64,000 nucleotides of DNA from Coptis chinensis (GCA_015680905.1 CM027378.1:39343001-39407000); one strand, 5' to 3'. Positions 1-10,990 are shown, counted from the stretch's first letter. The notes: generated from the sequence alone by a model not told the origin. Numbers and translations: made by a program.

Positions 1-9
1 CAGCGAGGG

Positions 10-890
10 GTGGATGACCACATCATGGTTGTCAAGGATGGTCGCACGCTCGATCTCACTAAGGAGGTGGCGAGTGAGGTTCTGGGGATTCCTCTGAAGG
101 CTTATGTTCAGAAGGAACAATCCCCAGACAACAAGACCATCGATGTGATGGTGGCAGAAACACTTCTCGAGGGGGTGAAAAAACCCAAGTCACACTGCGC
201 GTTTCAGAGTTCACTGTGAAGGAATGAATTGGTGGTATCTTAATGGACAACCTATAACTTGATAAGCTCATCCAAGCCTTCTAATATCGATAGGGCAATG
301 TTCCACATCCTATGGATTCTTCAAGAGCAGAAAAACAGCTTCTGCATCGTCACTTTCGTTTGGGAGCAACTATGCAAACCCAGGAGGTCCACCACCCCTC
401 TACCAGTGCTAGCCATGGTCACTAGGATCATGTAGCACTGGGGGGTTCGAGGCTACAGACGCTCTAGTGGAGGTCAAGGATGTTACCATATATCATATCT
501 ATGCCCACTGCGACCAAAAATTCTAGCATCCACCTGCCGCCAGAGCTACCGAGCAAGCACGCCCTACCGAGCAAGTGGACTACTTCGCTAAAGGTGCCAC
601 TCAACAGTTCACTCAGTCCATGGATGGAATTCACTTCATCCATGGAGGCCAGAGGATCTGCACCAGCACATCCACCAGCTCAGGAAAACACAGGGAGCAG
701 TCTTTCCAGTAGAACCTTAGAGGAGTAGCAGTCTTTCCAGCAGGAGCAGCAACGTTTCCAGCACAATGTCACTAGAACACTGCAAAGCAATAGAGATGTG
801 CTCTCGTGTAGTGATAGACACGCTAGGACCCGACGTCATCAAGGAGAAGGATCTTCTCGACATCGTGACGAGTCACGCACGGATTCTGAC
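10..890 (+). pseudogene. Env-position ORF remnant of element C
   Basis: Translation is open to about 219 and then broken by stops and frameshifts. Residues near the start (TKEVASEVLGIPL) parallel ORF A1 (REVSTGLAEILGIPP). Further on, MFHILWILQEQKNSFCI at about 297-350 matches A1's LHMLWILQEQKYEFCI. The tail at 590-770 is Gln/Ser-rich and degenerate. The family is the protein encoded downstream of integrase in Athila-type elements; its function is unknown. The start of the ORF is outside the window. Confidence 0.6.
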
Positions 891-1053
891 TAGGCAGCTT
901 CCTAGTGTCAGTATAGATAGTTTATAGTTTATGTTTTATCTTTAGTTTGATGTTTGTTTTCTTTTCAGCATATATGTATAATTATAACTAATAGTGTAAT
1001 TTTATCTACTTGTTTTAGTTGTTTTCTTGTGGAATTTGGTATATGAGCAGAAG
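891..1053 (+). other. Non-coding tail of element C's ORF region
   Basis: AT-rich spacer following the decayed ORF and running up to the TSD of element A. I see no gene in it. Confidence 0.4.
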
Positions 1054-1058
1054 GCAAT
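1054..1058. repeat. Target-site duplication GCAAT, left copy of element A
   Basis: GCAAT directly precedes the 5' LTR and recurs at 14076-14080 directly after the 3' LTR. Five bases is the usual length for Ty3 integration. Confidence 0.9.
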
Positions 1059-2103
1059 TAATAAGAGCCCAAAATTGTAGTTTTAAGCCCTTAACAATAA
1101 TACTTTTAGACCAATTATGCGAGTAATAAATAAGAGTTAATGCTGATTACGTGATTTTATGTATTTCAGGCATTTGAGTGAATTATGTGTAGAAATGTGC
1201 CACTTTGGCGAGATAAAGGAGCAATGGTTGGTTGCTAGGGAGTTCTGTAATTAAAGGTCAAGATTCAAGGAGAAAAAGCCTTTGTAAAGTCCGGTCAAAA
1301 GCTTAAAAGTCAAAGTCAACGTGGGCAGAAACAACACACAAAAGTCAGTAGAACTTCCGAAGACCGTATCTTTGGACTCAGGCCTCGAAATTGGGCCTAC
1401 CTTATGTCAAAACGACCGGCTTGGAAAGAGCTTTCCAATGGTCCAAACCTTGACCGTATCTTTTATATGATGTCTTATTTAAATTCAATTGGAAATGATA
1501 GTTTGATGAATCAAGTCTAAACCTCCATTAGAGGGGTTTGATGAAGCCTTGATGAAAACTTGATTGTGTAGTGTAGAACTAGTTGTAAGAGTCTATTCCA
1601 CTCTAGAATGTAGTTGATTCGCTATGAGAATGGGTTGGACTTCCTCATATGCTAGTCATTATTTGGTAGAGATTGCCATGATTGATTAGGGATTAGAACG
1701 ACCAATTCTTATCATAAGAACGTAAGAATTGGATTATAACAATCTATACTAGTTTATTAAGTTGGATTCAAAGTGGAATCAAATTCTCCAAATTCTTTAT
1801 CTAGATTCAACCCTTAGCATTTCGTAGTTGAGTGATTCATATCTTGTTAGTTAAAGTTGCATCGTAGTATAAAATTCCCTTCGTAAAACTCTCACTAACT
1901 TTGGCTAGGACTAGTAATATTAGAAAATATTGAATGCTAAAGGACTAGGAGTGGAACGAATCTTTTACTCCACTCTATTTCGATAGATTTGAGAGTAGAA
2001 TAATCTTTGATAAATAAACACACAAGTTCAGTTTTAGTTTTACTTGCATTTAGAGTTCAATCTTTTATTTGTGAGTAGAACTATTCAATTTTTTCATTTA
2101 TCA
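1059..2103 (+). repeat. 5' LTR of element A, with a 455-bp internal deletion
   Basis: The LTR starts TAATAAGAGCC, where the 3' copy has TGATAAGAGCC, so the terminal TG has decayed to TA. It ends TTTATCA. Length is 1045 bp against 1500 bp for the 3' copy. The missing block corresponds to about 12975-13432 of the 3' LTR; the junction lies near 1455-1465. Confidence 0.93.
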
Positions 2104-2105
2104 AA

Positions 2106-2120
2106 TGGCATCGCTGCCAT
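2106..2120 (+). promoter_or_regulatory. Primer-binding site, tRNA-Asp type (mutated)
   Basis: TGGCATCGCTGCC lies two bases after the LTR. Element B has TGGCGCCGCTGCC at the same place. The plant tRNA-Asp 3' end would pair with TGGCGCCGTTGCC, so B is close to the ancestral site and A carries GC to AT changes. Confidence 0.8.
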
Positions 2121-2250
2121 TTTAGTTCCCTTTAGTATTATTTTCTTTAGTATTGTTAGTCTTCCAAAGTCCCATAACCCACCCACGCTTGTTTGATTCT
2201 AACTGTGGTTGTTTGTTTCAGAACTGAATTTTTCCTCGAAGGAATACACG
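2121..2250 (+). other. Untranslated leader between primer site and GC-rich repeats
   Basis: Non-coding leader of element A; no ORF is evident. Confidence 0.5.
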
Positions 2251-2430
2251 GAGCGCGACCCGCGGCCTACTAAGGCAAGACTCGAGCGCCCCCCTTGCTG
2301 AAGTGCATGGAACTTGAGTTTTTACCTGAGCGTGACCCGCGCCCTACCAAGGCAAAGTTCGAGTGCCCCCGCGCTGAAGCGCCTGGAGCTCCAGTTTGAC
2401 CTGAGCGCGACCCGCGCCCTCTGCTGAAAC
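2251..2430 (+). repeat. GC-rich tandem repeat in the 5' leader of element A
   Basis: About two and a third copies of a roughly 76-bp unit that starts GAGCGCGACCCGCGCCC and ends near a stretch like TTTGACCT. Units start near 2251, 2328 and 2403. The same unit type occurs between ORFs A1 and A2 (9511-9770), and a diverged form occurs in the leader of element B (23240-23400). The GC content stands out sharply from the surroundings. Confidence 0.8.
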
Positions 2431-2662
2431 TACCCAATTTCCATAGGTTTGTTTCAAACTTCCATTTCTTCAAGGTTTTCAGTGTTCTAACTTGTTATAT
2501 ACGCTGAGCTCACGTAAACAAGACGCTATTTATAAGCGAAGCAAGGAGGCATTCAGGTACTCCTTTCTTCCACACCTCGGATCTCCTGTTAGAGGTTCAT
2601 ACTAGCATATTAGGATTGTTTGGAGTGTTATTGTGTTTCGTTAAGATTGGTCTTAGCCTTGC

Positions 2663-3639
2663 ATGAGATTAAGGTCAGGCCGAAGAAAAACGCCTAACAT
2701 AATCAACTGGCAACGTCAACAAACACGCCTTTCAAGTACACCACTCACTACACCTCTAGCTAATATACCACACACCACACCTGAAATAATGGTTGAAGAA
2801 AGAGAGTCTCCTCTCTCTGACTTTTACAAAGCCTTGAATGATAGCCCGAAATCTTGCATCGTTCTATCAGACCCAGTGGGTGATTTTCGAATCCCCCCAA
2901 ATATATTTAATTTGTTACCCGTTTTTCATGGGTTAGACCATGAAAAACCTTATCAGCACATGCATAGGATTGACCAAGTCCTTACTACATTCCACCATCC
3001 TACGGTTGGTGCTGAACAAATTAAACTAAGGTTGTTTCCTTTCACCTTAGCAGATAAGGCGGCATCTTGGTTAACTGCCCAAGCGCCTAATTTGTGGACT
3101 CATGGGCTAAACTTGTTCAACTATTTATGGAACATTTTTACCCACCCTTGAAGATAGATGAAATGCTTTCCAAGATTCATTTCTTTCGACAGAATCCTCA
3201 TGAATCATTTTCAGAGGCTTGGAATCGTTTCACCGATCTTCTTATAAAGTGTCCACACCACAACCTCGCGAAAGACACGTTAGTTCGTGCCTTTTACAAG
3301 GGACTTTTACACCACCATAAAGAGGTGTTTGACATAATGAATGGGGGTAGTTTCCTTAGAAGATCAAACAAAATGTAATAATAACGGGGTAGTGATGATA
3401 TCTCCCGTTCTGCTAGTTCTTCTACAACAATTAAGGTTGCCGGTATGTTTGAGATTAAACCTGATCCTGAACTTAAAAATTTAATCGAATCTCTCACTAA
3501 AAAAGTAGAGGCTATTTTTGTTCAACAAAAGTCTATTCCCATCATGAATGTCAACTCCAATCCATGTAATTTCTGTTTGAGTCCAGAGCATCCCGACTCC
3601 TATTGTTCTCTCGCTTACGAACAACAAACATTACAATAA
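2663..3639 (+). pseudogene. gag of element A (capsid plus zinc-knuckle region)
   Basis: It starts MRLRSGR, as element B's gag does. The capsid-like region (Retrotrans_gag) includes AASWLTAQAP and, after a frameshift, WAKLVQLFMEHFYPP and SFSEAWNRFTDLL. One base is missing near 3088 relative to B. After 3378 a stop separates the capsid part from a segment at 3445-3639, which ends with a CX2CX4HX4C knuckle (CNFC..EH....YC). The intact protein would form the virus-like particle coat and bind the RNA. At least one frameshift and one stop make it non-functional. Confidence 0.85.
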
Positions 3640-4065
3640 GATAACGTTTACTCAATTAATAGTTATCCTATTCCTAACGCCCCTTGGAGACAACACCCCA
3701 ACTTCAGTTGGAGAAATAATCAACAAGTAACACCTCCAGGGTTTAATAATTAAAATGTTAGGCAAGCAAACAATTATAACCAAGCTCCACCACGACAAGG
3801 TCAAGGACAAGGTCAGGGAAATTATAATAATTATAACAATAATAATTCTAATTCTAATAGAGGTATCATTTCGGTTAATAATAATAACTATCACAACCCA
3901 CCCATTAATAATCAACGTAACATAGTTCCTGTCACACAACCAATAGCAAATACTACTCCACAACCAGATCATTTCGATACCTTTATCCAATCTCAACAAC
4001 AGATTTTACAAGCCATCCAACTTTCCTTACAGCAGTTAGCTCAAGAGAAAGTACAACCTAAAGGT
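3640..4065 (+). pseudogene. Asn/Gln-rich gag C-terminal region of element A
   Basis: It reads as low-complexity Asn/Pro/Gln-rich protein: runs of AAT, then codons for QPDHFDTFIQSQQQILQ and QLSLQQLAQEK. Stops interrupt it near 3640 and 3753. It joins the knuckle region to the protease segment. Confidence 0.55.
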
Positions 4066-4842
4066 GTGTTTCCAGGTCAAGCAATAACTAATCATGAAAC
4101 TACAAACACAGCCTTTGAGGTGAACGGTAATACTAGTATAGAAAATGCAAATATAGGTGAGCTAAATGTCATCACCAATCTACGTTCTGGGCGAGTGGTT
4201 GATAACAACATAACTATGCCTATAGTTACCCCACCAGTTGTCCCTACACCGGAGATTGATCTAGATACCGAAATAGAAACTGAAGAGCCTACCCTTGTAG
4301 AGGTACCAGTTAAACCACAACCTAAGAAACACAAAGCAAAGGTTAGACACCTAGTTGATCCATATGCTAAATATAAAGAGAAACTACGATTTTCCGAGAA
4401 ATTAGCTATGTTAAACAAGGATACAAACTTTGACGAGATTAGAGAAGTTTTCAAAAATATAACGATAAACCTACCCTTTTTCAAAGCAATTAAAAAATTA
4501 CCTCACCACGCTAAGTTTCTTAAAGAGTTGAGCACTACTAGGCGTAAGACTAATATTCCTAAAGACACCTTTCTAACTGAACAGTTTCCAACTTTATCAG
4601 AACATAATGAAATCGTTAAGTACAAGGACCCTGGTCGTCCTACTGTACAATGCACCTTAGGAGATTCCCACACGATGACCGCTTTACTAGATCTGGGGGC
4701 GACTGTTAACTTACTCCTGTATTATCTATACAAACAAATAGGTCTACAAGAGATGCAACCTACTAAAATGACGTTGCAATTAGCAGATCTATCTATTACT
4801 TACCCTAAGGGTGTGGTTAACAACGTGCTTGTTAAGGTCTAG
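4066..4842 (+). pseudogene. Aspartic protease region of element A
   Basis: The segment carries the linker NLRSGRVVDN and the retropepsin-type active site ALLDLGATVNLL, equivalent to ALLDLGASVNLLPF in element B. The enzyme would cleave the Gag-Pol precursor. A TAG at 4840-4842 replaces a Gln codon (B reads KVQDFYYP at this place), and the frame then reads on for about eight codons before a deletion joint. Confidence 0.82.
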
Positions 4843-5660
4843 GATTTCTACTATCCTGCTGATTTTTTCACTAACTGCCTGTCTAACCTGTCTAAAGTTT
4901 TGACACGATGTGAAGAGAAGAGTCTGGTTTTAAATTGGGGAAAATGTCATTTCATGGTGAAAAAAAGGCATAGTACTAGGGCACATTGTATCTAGTGATG
5001 GCATCGAAGTAGATAAGGCCAAACTAGATAAGATAGGGACTTTACCTATACCACGGACTGTCCGTGATATTAGAGCCTTTCTAGGCCACGCAGGTTTTTA
5101 TAGGCGCTTTATCAAAGATTTTTTGAAAATAGCTAGGCCGTTAACTAATCAGCTTTTAAAGGATGCCATTTTTTATTTTAATTTTAACTGTAAACAGACT
5201 TTTGAAACTTTAAAAGCCGCCTTAACTTCTGCACCCATTATACAGCCTCCCGATTGGTCTAAACCTTTCAAACTCATGTGTGATGCTAGTGATTATGCAG
5301 TTGGTGCTGTCTTGCGACATAAACTAGATAATAAGTCCACTGTTATTTATTATGCTAGTAAAACTCTAAACGATGCTCAAAGGAATTATACAACTACTGA
5401 AAAAGAATTCTTAGCTGTCGTTTATGCTTTAGATAAGTTTCATCCTTATTTGGTTGGTTCTAAGACTCTAGTTTACACGGACCATGCAACCCTTAGGTAC
5501 CTTCTCGCAAAGAAGGATGCTAATCAAAGATTAATCCGATGGATTCTTCTCCTACAATAGTTCACATTAGAAATAAAGGACAAAAGAGGGGTCAAATACG
5601 TAGTTGCCGACCACTTATCTAGACTTACAAACAACGATGATAGTGATTTTGAGTCTATAC
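4843..5660 (+). pseudogene. Reverse transcriptase tail and RNase H of element A; catalytic core deleted
   Basis: Protease sequence passes at about 4868 directly into the 3' end of the reverse-transcriptase domain (CLSNLSKVLTRCEEKSLVLN, then [15 protein letters not shown]). The fingers and palm with the YMDD/FMDD-type motif are absent. The RNase H that follows is well preserved: [25 protein letters not shown] and [12 protein letters not shown] carry the usual acidic residues. A frameshift lies near 4963 and a TAG near 5558. The element therefore cannot copy its own RNA. Confidence 0.88.
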
Positions 5661-5722
5661 CGTACTTTTTTCCTGATGAGCATCTGTATGCTATTTTTTC
5701 TTCACCATGGTATGCTGACATT

Positions 5723-7051
5723 GTGAATTATTTAGCATCTGATGTTATTCCTTATGATTGGTCAAGAAATGAACGTAAGAAGTTTTTGGCCAGAGTTAAG
5801 TTATACTACTGGGATGAGCCTTACCTTTTCAAGTATTGTGCGGATCAGATTATTCGTCGTTGTATTCCCCAATGGGAATATAATGAGGTTCTCTCATTCT
5901 GCCATGACAAAGAGTGTGGTGACCATTTTAGTGGTATGAAAACAGCTGCTAAAATTCTTCAATGTGGGTTTTATTGGCATACTCTCTTTAAAGATGCCCA
6001 AGTGTATTGCAAGACGTGTGTTCGTTGCCAACAACTTGGGCGAATCACGAAGCGTAATATGATGCCATTAAATCCAATCATGGTGGTAGAAATATTTGAC
6101 GTATGGGGGATTGATTTTATGGGTCCTTTTCCAGTTTCCCACGGTTTCATTTATATTCTAGTTGTCGTGGACTACGTGTCTAAATGAATAGAGGCTATGG
6201 CTTGCCGTAGCAATGATCATAAAACAGTTGTGTTTTTTGTTAAAGAATACATTTTCTATCGATTTGGCATTCCCAAAGCCATCATTAGTGATGGTGGAAC
6301 ACATTTTTGCAACAGAGTTGTTGCTTTTCTCGTGAAAAAGTATGGAATTACACATAAAATAGCAACTCCATATCATCCACAAACTAGCGGACAAGCTGAA
6401 GTTTCTAATTGGGAAATCAAAAAGATATTAGAAACAATTGTAAATCATGATAGGGGAGACTGGTCAAAGCGTCTATCTGATGCCTTATGGGCATATAGGA
6501 CTACTTTCAAAACTCCTATAGGTATGTCTCCCTTTATACTTGTATTTGGGAAACCTTGTCATTTGCTCGTCGAATTGGAGCACCACGCTATGTGGGCTAT
6601 AAAAAGCCTTAACTTCAATTTTGATGAGGCGGGTGTCAAGCGCAAGTTGTAATTGAATGAACTTGAAAAAATCCGTAGCGATTCTTATGATCTCGCGAAG
6701 GACTATAAAGCTAACATGAAACGTGTTCATGATAAGCAAATCTTGTGCAAAGAGTTTGTGGTAGGTCAAAAGGTCTTGCTTTACAACTCCCGTCTACATA
6801 TTTTTCCAGGGAAATTAAAAACCCGTTGATCTGGTCCTTTTCTAGTTACTGAAGTCACCCCTCATGGGGCAATCATCTTGGTAAATCCCAATGACAACAA
6901 TCCCTTTCAAGTTAATGGCCAACGGTTGAAATATTTTCACGAGCTATTGTCCCCTGATGTAGAGGAAGTCCTTTTACAGGGAGGACTGACCTTTGTTGGT
7001 TGGTGTACTTCCTTTCATTTCCATAGATTTGCAAGTGCACCCTTAAGGTAA
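5723..7051 (+). pseudogene. Integrase of element A
   Basis: The N-terminal zinc-binding HHCC region is at about 5900-6040 (C..C as CKTCVRC). The DDE core follows: WGIDFMGPFP near 6110, ISDGGTHF near 6288 and [11 protein letters not shown] near 6390-6410. In-frame stops are TGA 6185, TAA 6650 and TGA about 6828; the frame otherwise continues to TAA at 7049-7051. The C-terminal part (GPFLVTEV) shows the small SH3-like end without a chromodomain, as expected for Athila. Confidence 0.88.
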
Positions 7052-7783
7052 TCGGGCCCTCCTTATGGAGTGTGTAGCTGTAAGTACCAGATCCTAAGTT
7101 CACGTTGAACATAATTCACGTTTTCCACTCTTGCATGTTTTCTCAATTTTTGAGTCATGTTCCTCTATGGTGTGAATTATGTCCTTATTGCTTTTTGTTT
7201 TTCTTATAGTAAACATCATGCACAAAAATTAAAAAATTCTAAATCATAAAAATAGTACTCTAGAAAGTCTCGAGAATCTGACCTTAAAAGACCCACGTTA
7301 AAACAAATTTTCAAACTTCATTACCAAAAATTTGTTTGGGGGTGGGGTGTTCGTTTTTCTGTCCTTGATTGTTCAACTTTCCATTTGTGTTGTTTAGACC
7401 GTTTAATCGTATTCCAATTCGGGTTGACATTATCTATGAATTTAGATTTCATTCGTTCGCAAAACCTACATCATGCACGTACTTTGAGGCATTTTCCATC
7501 TTCTTATATGTCACCCTCGGTTGGAATAGAGTGTTTTATGGATTATTGGATTGGAAATTCTCTCCTGATCATTTCCATATCTCATTTGCATAAATCGGAT
7601 AGGTAACGAAGCGACAATTTAGTTTGAAGTTGCGCAAAAAATCGAAAAAAAAATTAAAAAATCAAATTGGGCTTGGGCCCAATCTCATGCGCACGTGCGT
7701 CTCCATCTTCAAACCAACAATCGCGAGTTGGTTTCATCACCGCCATTAACAAGCTTTAAACCCTAGAACCAAAATTTTAAAAA

Positions 7784-7820
<37 letters not shown>

Positions 7821-8042
7821 CCTAACTTAACCCACGCCCAAATTCATTCCCACCCCAAATATTCTCCAAACCTTTCCTACCACCATCCCCAACAATTTCA
7901 ACCACCGAAAATTAGAAAAATTCAAAAAAATTTGAACTGCCGCGCAACCACCGCACCACCACCATCATTTTTTAAGTAAGGTTGTTTCACATTGTTTCCT
8001 ACACCTTCTACAAACCCTCAAATCAGTTCAAATAAACTTCCA
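7052..8042 (+). other. Untranslated spacer between pol and ORF A1
   Basis: Apparently non-coding. It contains an internal purine tract at 7335-7347, a poly-A/GAAAA run at 7778-7820 and a CA-rich, leader-like stretch (7730-7990) just before ORF A1. The same landmarks recur in element B at 18700-19600 in reverse orientation. Confidence 0.6.
7335..7347 (+). promoter_or_regulatory. Internal polypurine-like tract 1 of element A
   Basis: TTTGGGGGTGGGG closely resembles the true 3' polypurine tract at 12562-12575. Element B has the equivalent at 19345-19358. Confidence 0.55.
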
Positions 8043-9182
8043 ATGGCTCAAAGATGGAAAATTTTGCCAGAACAATCGTTTACAGCCGATCGCTTCGCGC
8101 CGTTTTACGGTGATGAGATGATTAGGATGGATTGGAGTAGGTTATGGTACTCTACAGATGATTTCTATCACTCTGATTTGGTAGAACAGTTCTATAAAAA
8201 GAGAGAGTTGGATGGGAATCGAGTTTTTGTTAAGGTGGCCAGGACGCGGAGAGAAGTATCTACAGGGTTGGCTGAGATTTTAGGCATTCCGCCTAGACGC
8301 CATCTCGATGCCACATTACAGGAATCCCAATTTACTGGGATCGAGCCCTTGATGAATGCGACGGTTTTGGAATAAAACTACAATGCGAGCTCGCATTTTG
8401 TTCGCCAGTCGTCACTGGGAACCAAACAGTTGGCTGTAGCTCAGTGGATTGGTAGGAATGTCACGGGAAAAGAGAAGGTAAGTGACATCAATTTAAACTC
8501 TCTTCACATGTTATGGATACTCCAGGAGCAGAAGTATGAATTTTGTATTCTGGAGTTTTTGATTAGTATGGTTAGGGGAGTTGGGAAGAGTATTGCACCT
8601 CGCCCCGTTTTGATAACAAAGATCATGATGAGTTTTAGAGCAACTCCGAAAACTGAGCGGACTATGATTAAGATGCATACGAATGTCGTAGCATATATAG
8701 ACTGTGTTCAGAAGGTTTGGAGGTTGCCTGAAGACAGGGTAGTTGAAGAGGATGAGTCGGAGACTAACTCGGAGGATGAAGAGGACACGACATGTTTTGA
8801 TGCCAATGCCTTAGAGAGGTGTAGGTCTGATGCAGAACGCATGTCGGTGCTTCATCGTGGCATGCGTTCTCTAAACACTATTTGCAAAGATCTTCGAACT
8901 CGCCAGACTGTCATACATCGTAACTATGAGACTCGTGCCCAGTGGGAGGATGAGAGTTGGGAACAGATGAAGACAGAGATGGATGCACAACGCAAGTTCC
9001 GCGAAGATATGCTTGCATGCTTCCCACCCCACGAGGGTTCTTCTGAGGAGGAGGCGTCTATGAGGCACGAGCGTCGTCACCGAAGGACGGATGGCTCTGG
9101 CCCATCGGGAGCTCAGGAGTCATCTCCTTCCCATGTGCCATCCACTACAAGCAGCGTGTTCTTTAGGGATATTATGCGTTGA
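8043..9182 (+). pseudogene. ORF A1: first env-position protein of element A
   Basis: Starting at the ATG that gives MAQRWKILPEQSF, the frame runs 379 codons to TGA at 9180-9182 and is interrupted by only one in-frame TAA (8373-8375). An upstream in-frame ATG at 7992 also exists. The N-terminal half (LPEQSF, then MDWSRLWYSTDDFYHSDLVEQ) is related to ORF A2. The C-terminal half has an acidic patch (about residues 235-260) and a helical, charged, coiled-coil-like stretch. I see no signal peptide and no membrane anchor, so an envelope role is not supported. The protein matches what is generally called the Athila or putative plant transposon ORF; its function is unknown. Confidence 0.72.
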
Positions 9183-9510
9183 TGTTGTTTTTGTATTTGT
9201 TGTATTTAGTTCGGATGTTGATTTCTGTTCCGGTTTTGGAAATTTCTGTTTCCCATGTTCATCTCCTTCCCATGTTCCGGTTTTGGAAATTTCTGTTTTC
9301 GGCAATTGCCTTAAAACGTTTTGGAAACTTCCCGATTCGTTGGAAACTCAAACCTATATAAACTTCATTCATTCTCCACACAAAACTCACATCTCTCACA
9401 TTCATCTCTCACCTTTCACTCCCAACTTTTCCTTCTTTTTCCTTCTCACTTCCGCATTTCAGCACCTCGGGCCGCGCGCTTTTAGGCCTTTGTCGATCAA
9501 AATTTCTTCA
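9183..9510 (+). promoter_or_regulatory. Promoter-like segment between ORFs A1 and A2
   Basis: A TATA box (CTATATAAAC, 9354-9363) is followed about 25-40 bp downstream by a C/A/T-rich stretch (TTCTCCACACAAAACTCACA) typical of plant transcription starts and 5' UTRs. Upstream is a near-duplicate of a block containing CCGGTTTTGGAAATTTCTGT (about 9230 and 9277). It could drive a separate RNA for ORF A2. This is inference from sequence form only. Confidence 0.5.
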
Positions 9511-9770
9511 GAGCGACCAGCGCCCATAATAACTTGGAATTCCGGTTTTCATCCTGAGTGCGACCCACGCCCTACCAAGACTACAAGTGAAGGCTACTGA
9601 GCGTTTAGAACTTCGAAGTTTTACCTAAAAAGCGACACTGTGCCCATCTCAGGCAAAAGGTGAGCGCTCCCTGTGCCTAAGTGCCTGGAACTCATAATTC
9701 ACCAAAACACACCCCGCGCCCTACCCAGGCATAGGTTGAGCGCACCCCGCGCCCTGACCCCCGTGGGCAC
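9511..9770 (+). repeat. Second copy of the GC-rich leader repeat, before ORF A2
   Basis: About three and a half diverged copies of the unit found at 2251-2430. Signatures are GTGCGACCCACGCCCTACCA, ACCCCGCGCCCTACCCAGGC and GTGCCTGGAACTCA. It sits between the TATA box at 9354 and ORF A2, as the 5' copy sits upstream of gag. Confidence 0.75.
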
Positions 9771-9833
9771 AAACAATTCACATTTTTTGTGGGTTGTTCC
9801 AGGATCATTGCATCTATTCTAGAGAGTAGTTTT

Positions 9834-10757
9834 ATGATGACTTCTCCTATAGTGATACCGGAGCAGTCTTTCGAACACTTGTTGGGAAGCGAGACTTATG
9901 TACATTGGTTCCACGAAAGGATCTTGCAGTTAGGATGGAGGCATCTACTGGTAAGTGAAGACGACTCGTATTCACCTAAGCTTACTGAATATTTTTACAA
10001 TAATGCTAGTTTCTATTGTAGCCAGGATGGAGAACAAGAATTCTCCATCATGGTTGATGACACGCCACTAGAATTCAATAAGTATTTGGTAGCGTTAGTT
10101 TCGGGAATACCAATACCTGATCCTATTCACACGTGGGGATATATGACCGATAATGCATACCTCTATGACTATACATATTTCCATGAGTATTATGGGGGAG
10201 GGGTATTTCGTATAATGGACCAAGGGCGTTATAACATAGCCCTTGGTAGCCTGTCCCTCAATGTAGGCACCACCATGTTATTCATCCTGATGAATATTTT
10301 AGGGGATTGGCAGTTTACCTCTGCCAATAGTACCGCTGGTGACGTTTTCCTTGCTTTAGCTGAGGGACGTCGCCGATATGACATTCCCCGAGTATTAGTG
10401 GCTAGTCTTAAGAGAGGCCAAAGCATGAGGCATAAGTATCTTCTTATGCCTGTTTTGGTTTGCCGCATCATGCTCAGTTGTCTACCTAAATTCTGTACTC
10501 AGTTCACGGATTGAAAAAGGGTTGAAGTCATGAGACCCACCAATTGAGTGGTTCGCTCATTTCGAGTAATGACTTAGCCGGGATGGCAGGTGCAACCTTA
10601 TTTGGTTGCTCCTTACACCCCATCAGATATAGTAACACTCGACAGGTTAGCACAAGTTGATAACACACGGCGACGGGCTTGGCAAGTTATCATGGCATGG
10701 CAGGATGCGAAGGAACCTCATCTCTTTGGAGAGGAAGATGAGGAGGATGACGCTTAA
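9834..10757 (+). pseudogene. ORF A2: second env-position protein of element A
   Basis: The frame MMTSPIVIPEQSFEHLL runs about 226 codons to a TGA at 10512 that replaces Trp (element B reads FTDW here). It then continues past further stops (about 10546 and 10573) to a TAA near 10757 after an acidic tail (EEDEEDDA). An upstream in-frame ATG at 9789 is possible. Its N-terminus parallels ORF A1 (PEQSF, then GWRHLLVSEDDSYSPKLTE). The middle is hydrophobic (MLFILMNILGDW). Elements A and B share this protein at recognisable identity, so it was under selection in the family. Function is unknown. Confidence 0.7.
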
Positions 10758-10990
10758 ACGGGAGTTAAGGTTAGTTTTTTTTATTTCAGTTAGTGTCTGC
10801 TTATGTCCCAAGCAATTTGATTTTTGCTAACCCCATAACGGGTGGAATTCATATCGAGTTGCGTCAGTTTTTATTTTCTATATTAGTATGTTTTAACCTT
10901 GTTTTGCAGATGTTCCAGAATTACACGCATTTCCATGGTATTTCTCTACCCTTTTTATTTAAATACTTTGAGGACAAAGTATGCTTCTTG

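Noticed and set aside
2270..2473. Minus-strand ORF with Gly/Arg/Ser-rich repeats
   Set aside because: It is the reverse reading of the GC-rich tandem leader repeat of element A.
3652..3999. Minus-strand Ile-rich ORF
   Set aside because: Antisense of AAT repeats that encode the Asn-rich end of gag.
9091..9600. Plus-strand ORF overlapping the end of ORF A1
   Set aside because: Out of frame with ORF A1; runs through the TATA box and leader repeat; no family.
8043..10757. ORFs A1 and A2 as retroviral envelope genes
   Set aside because: No signal peptide, no transmembrane anchor at the C-terminus and no glycosylation-rich ectodomain; only the position resembles env.
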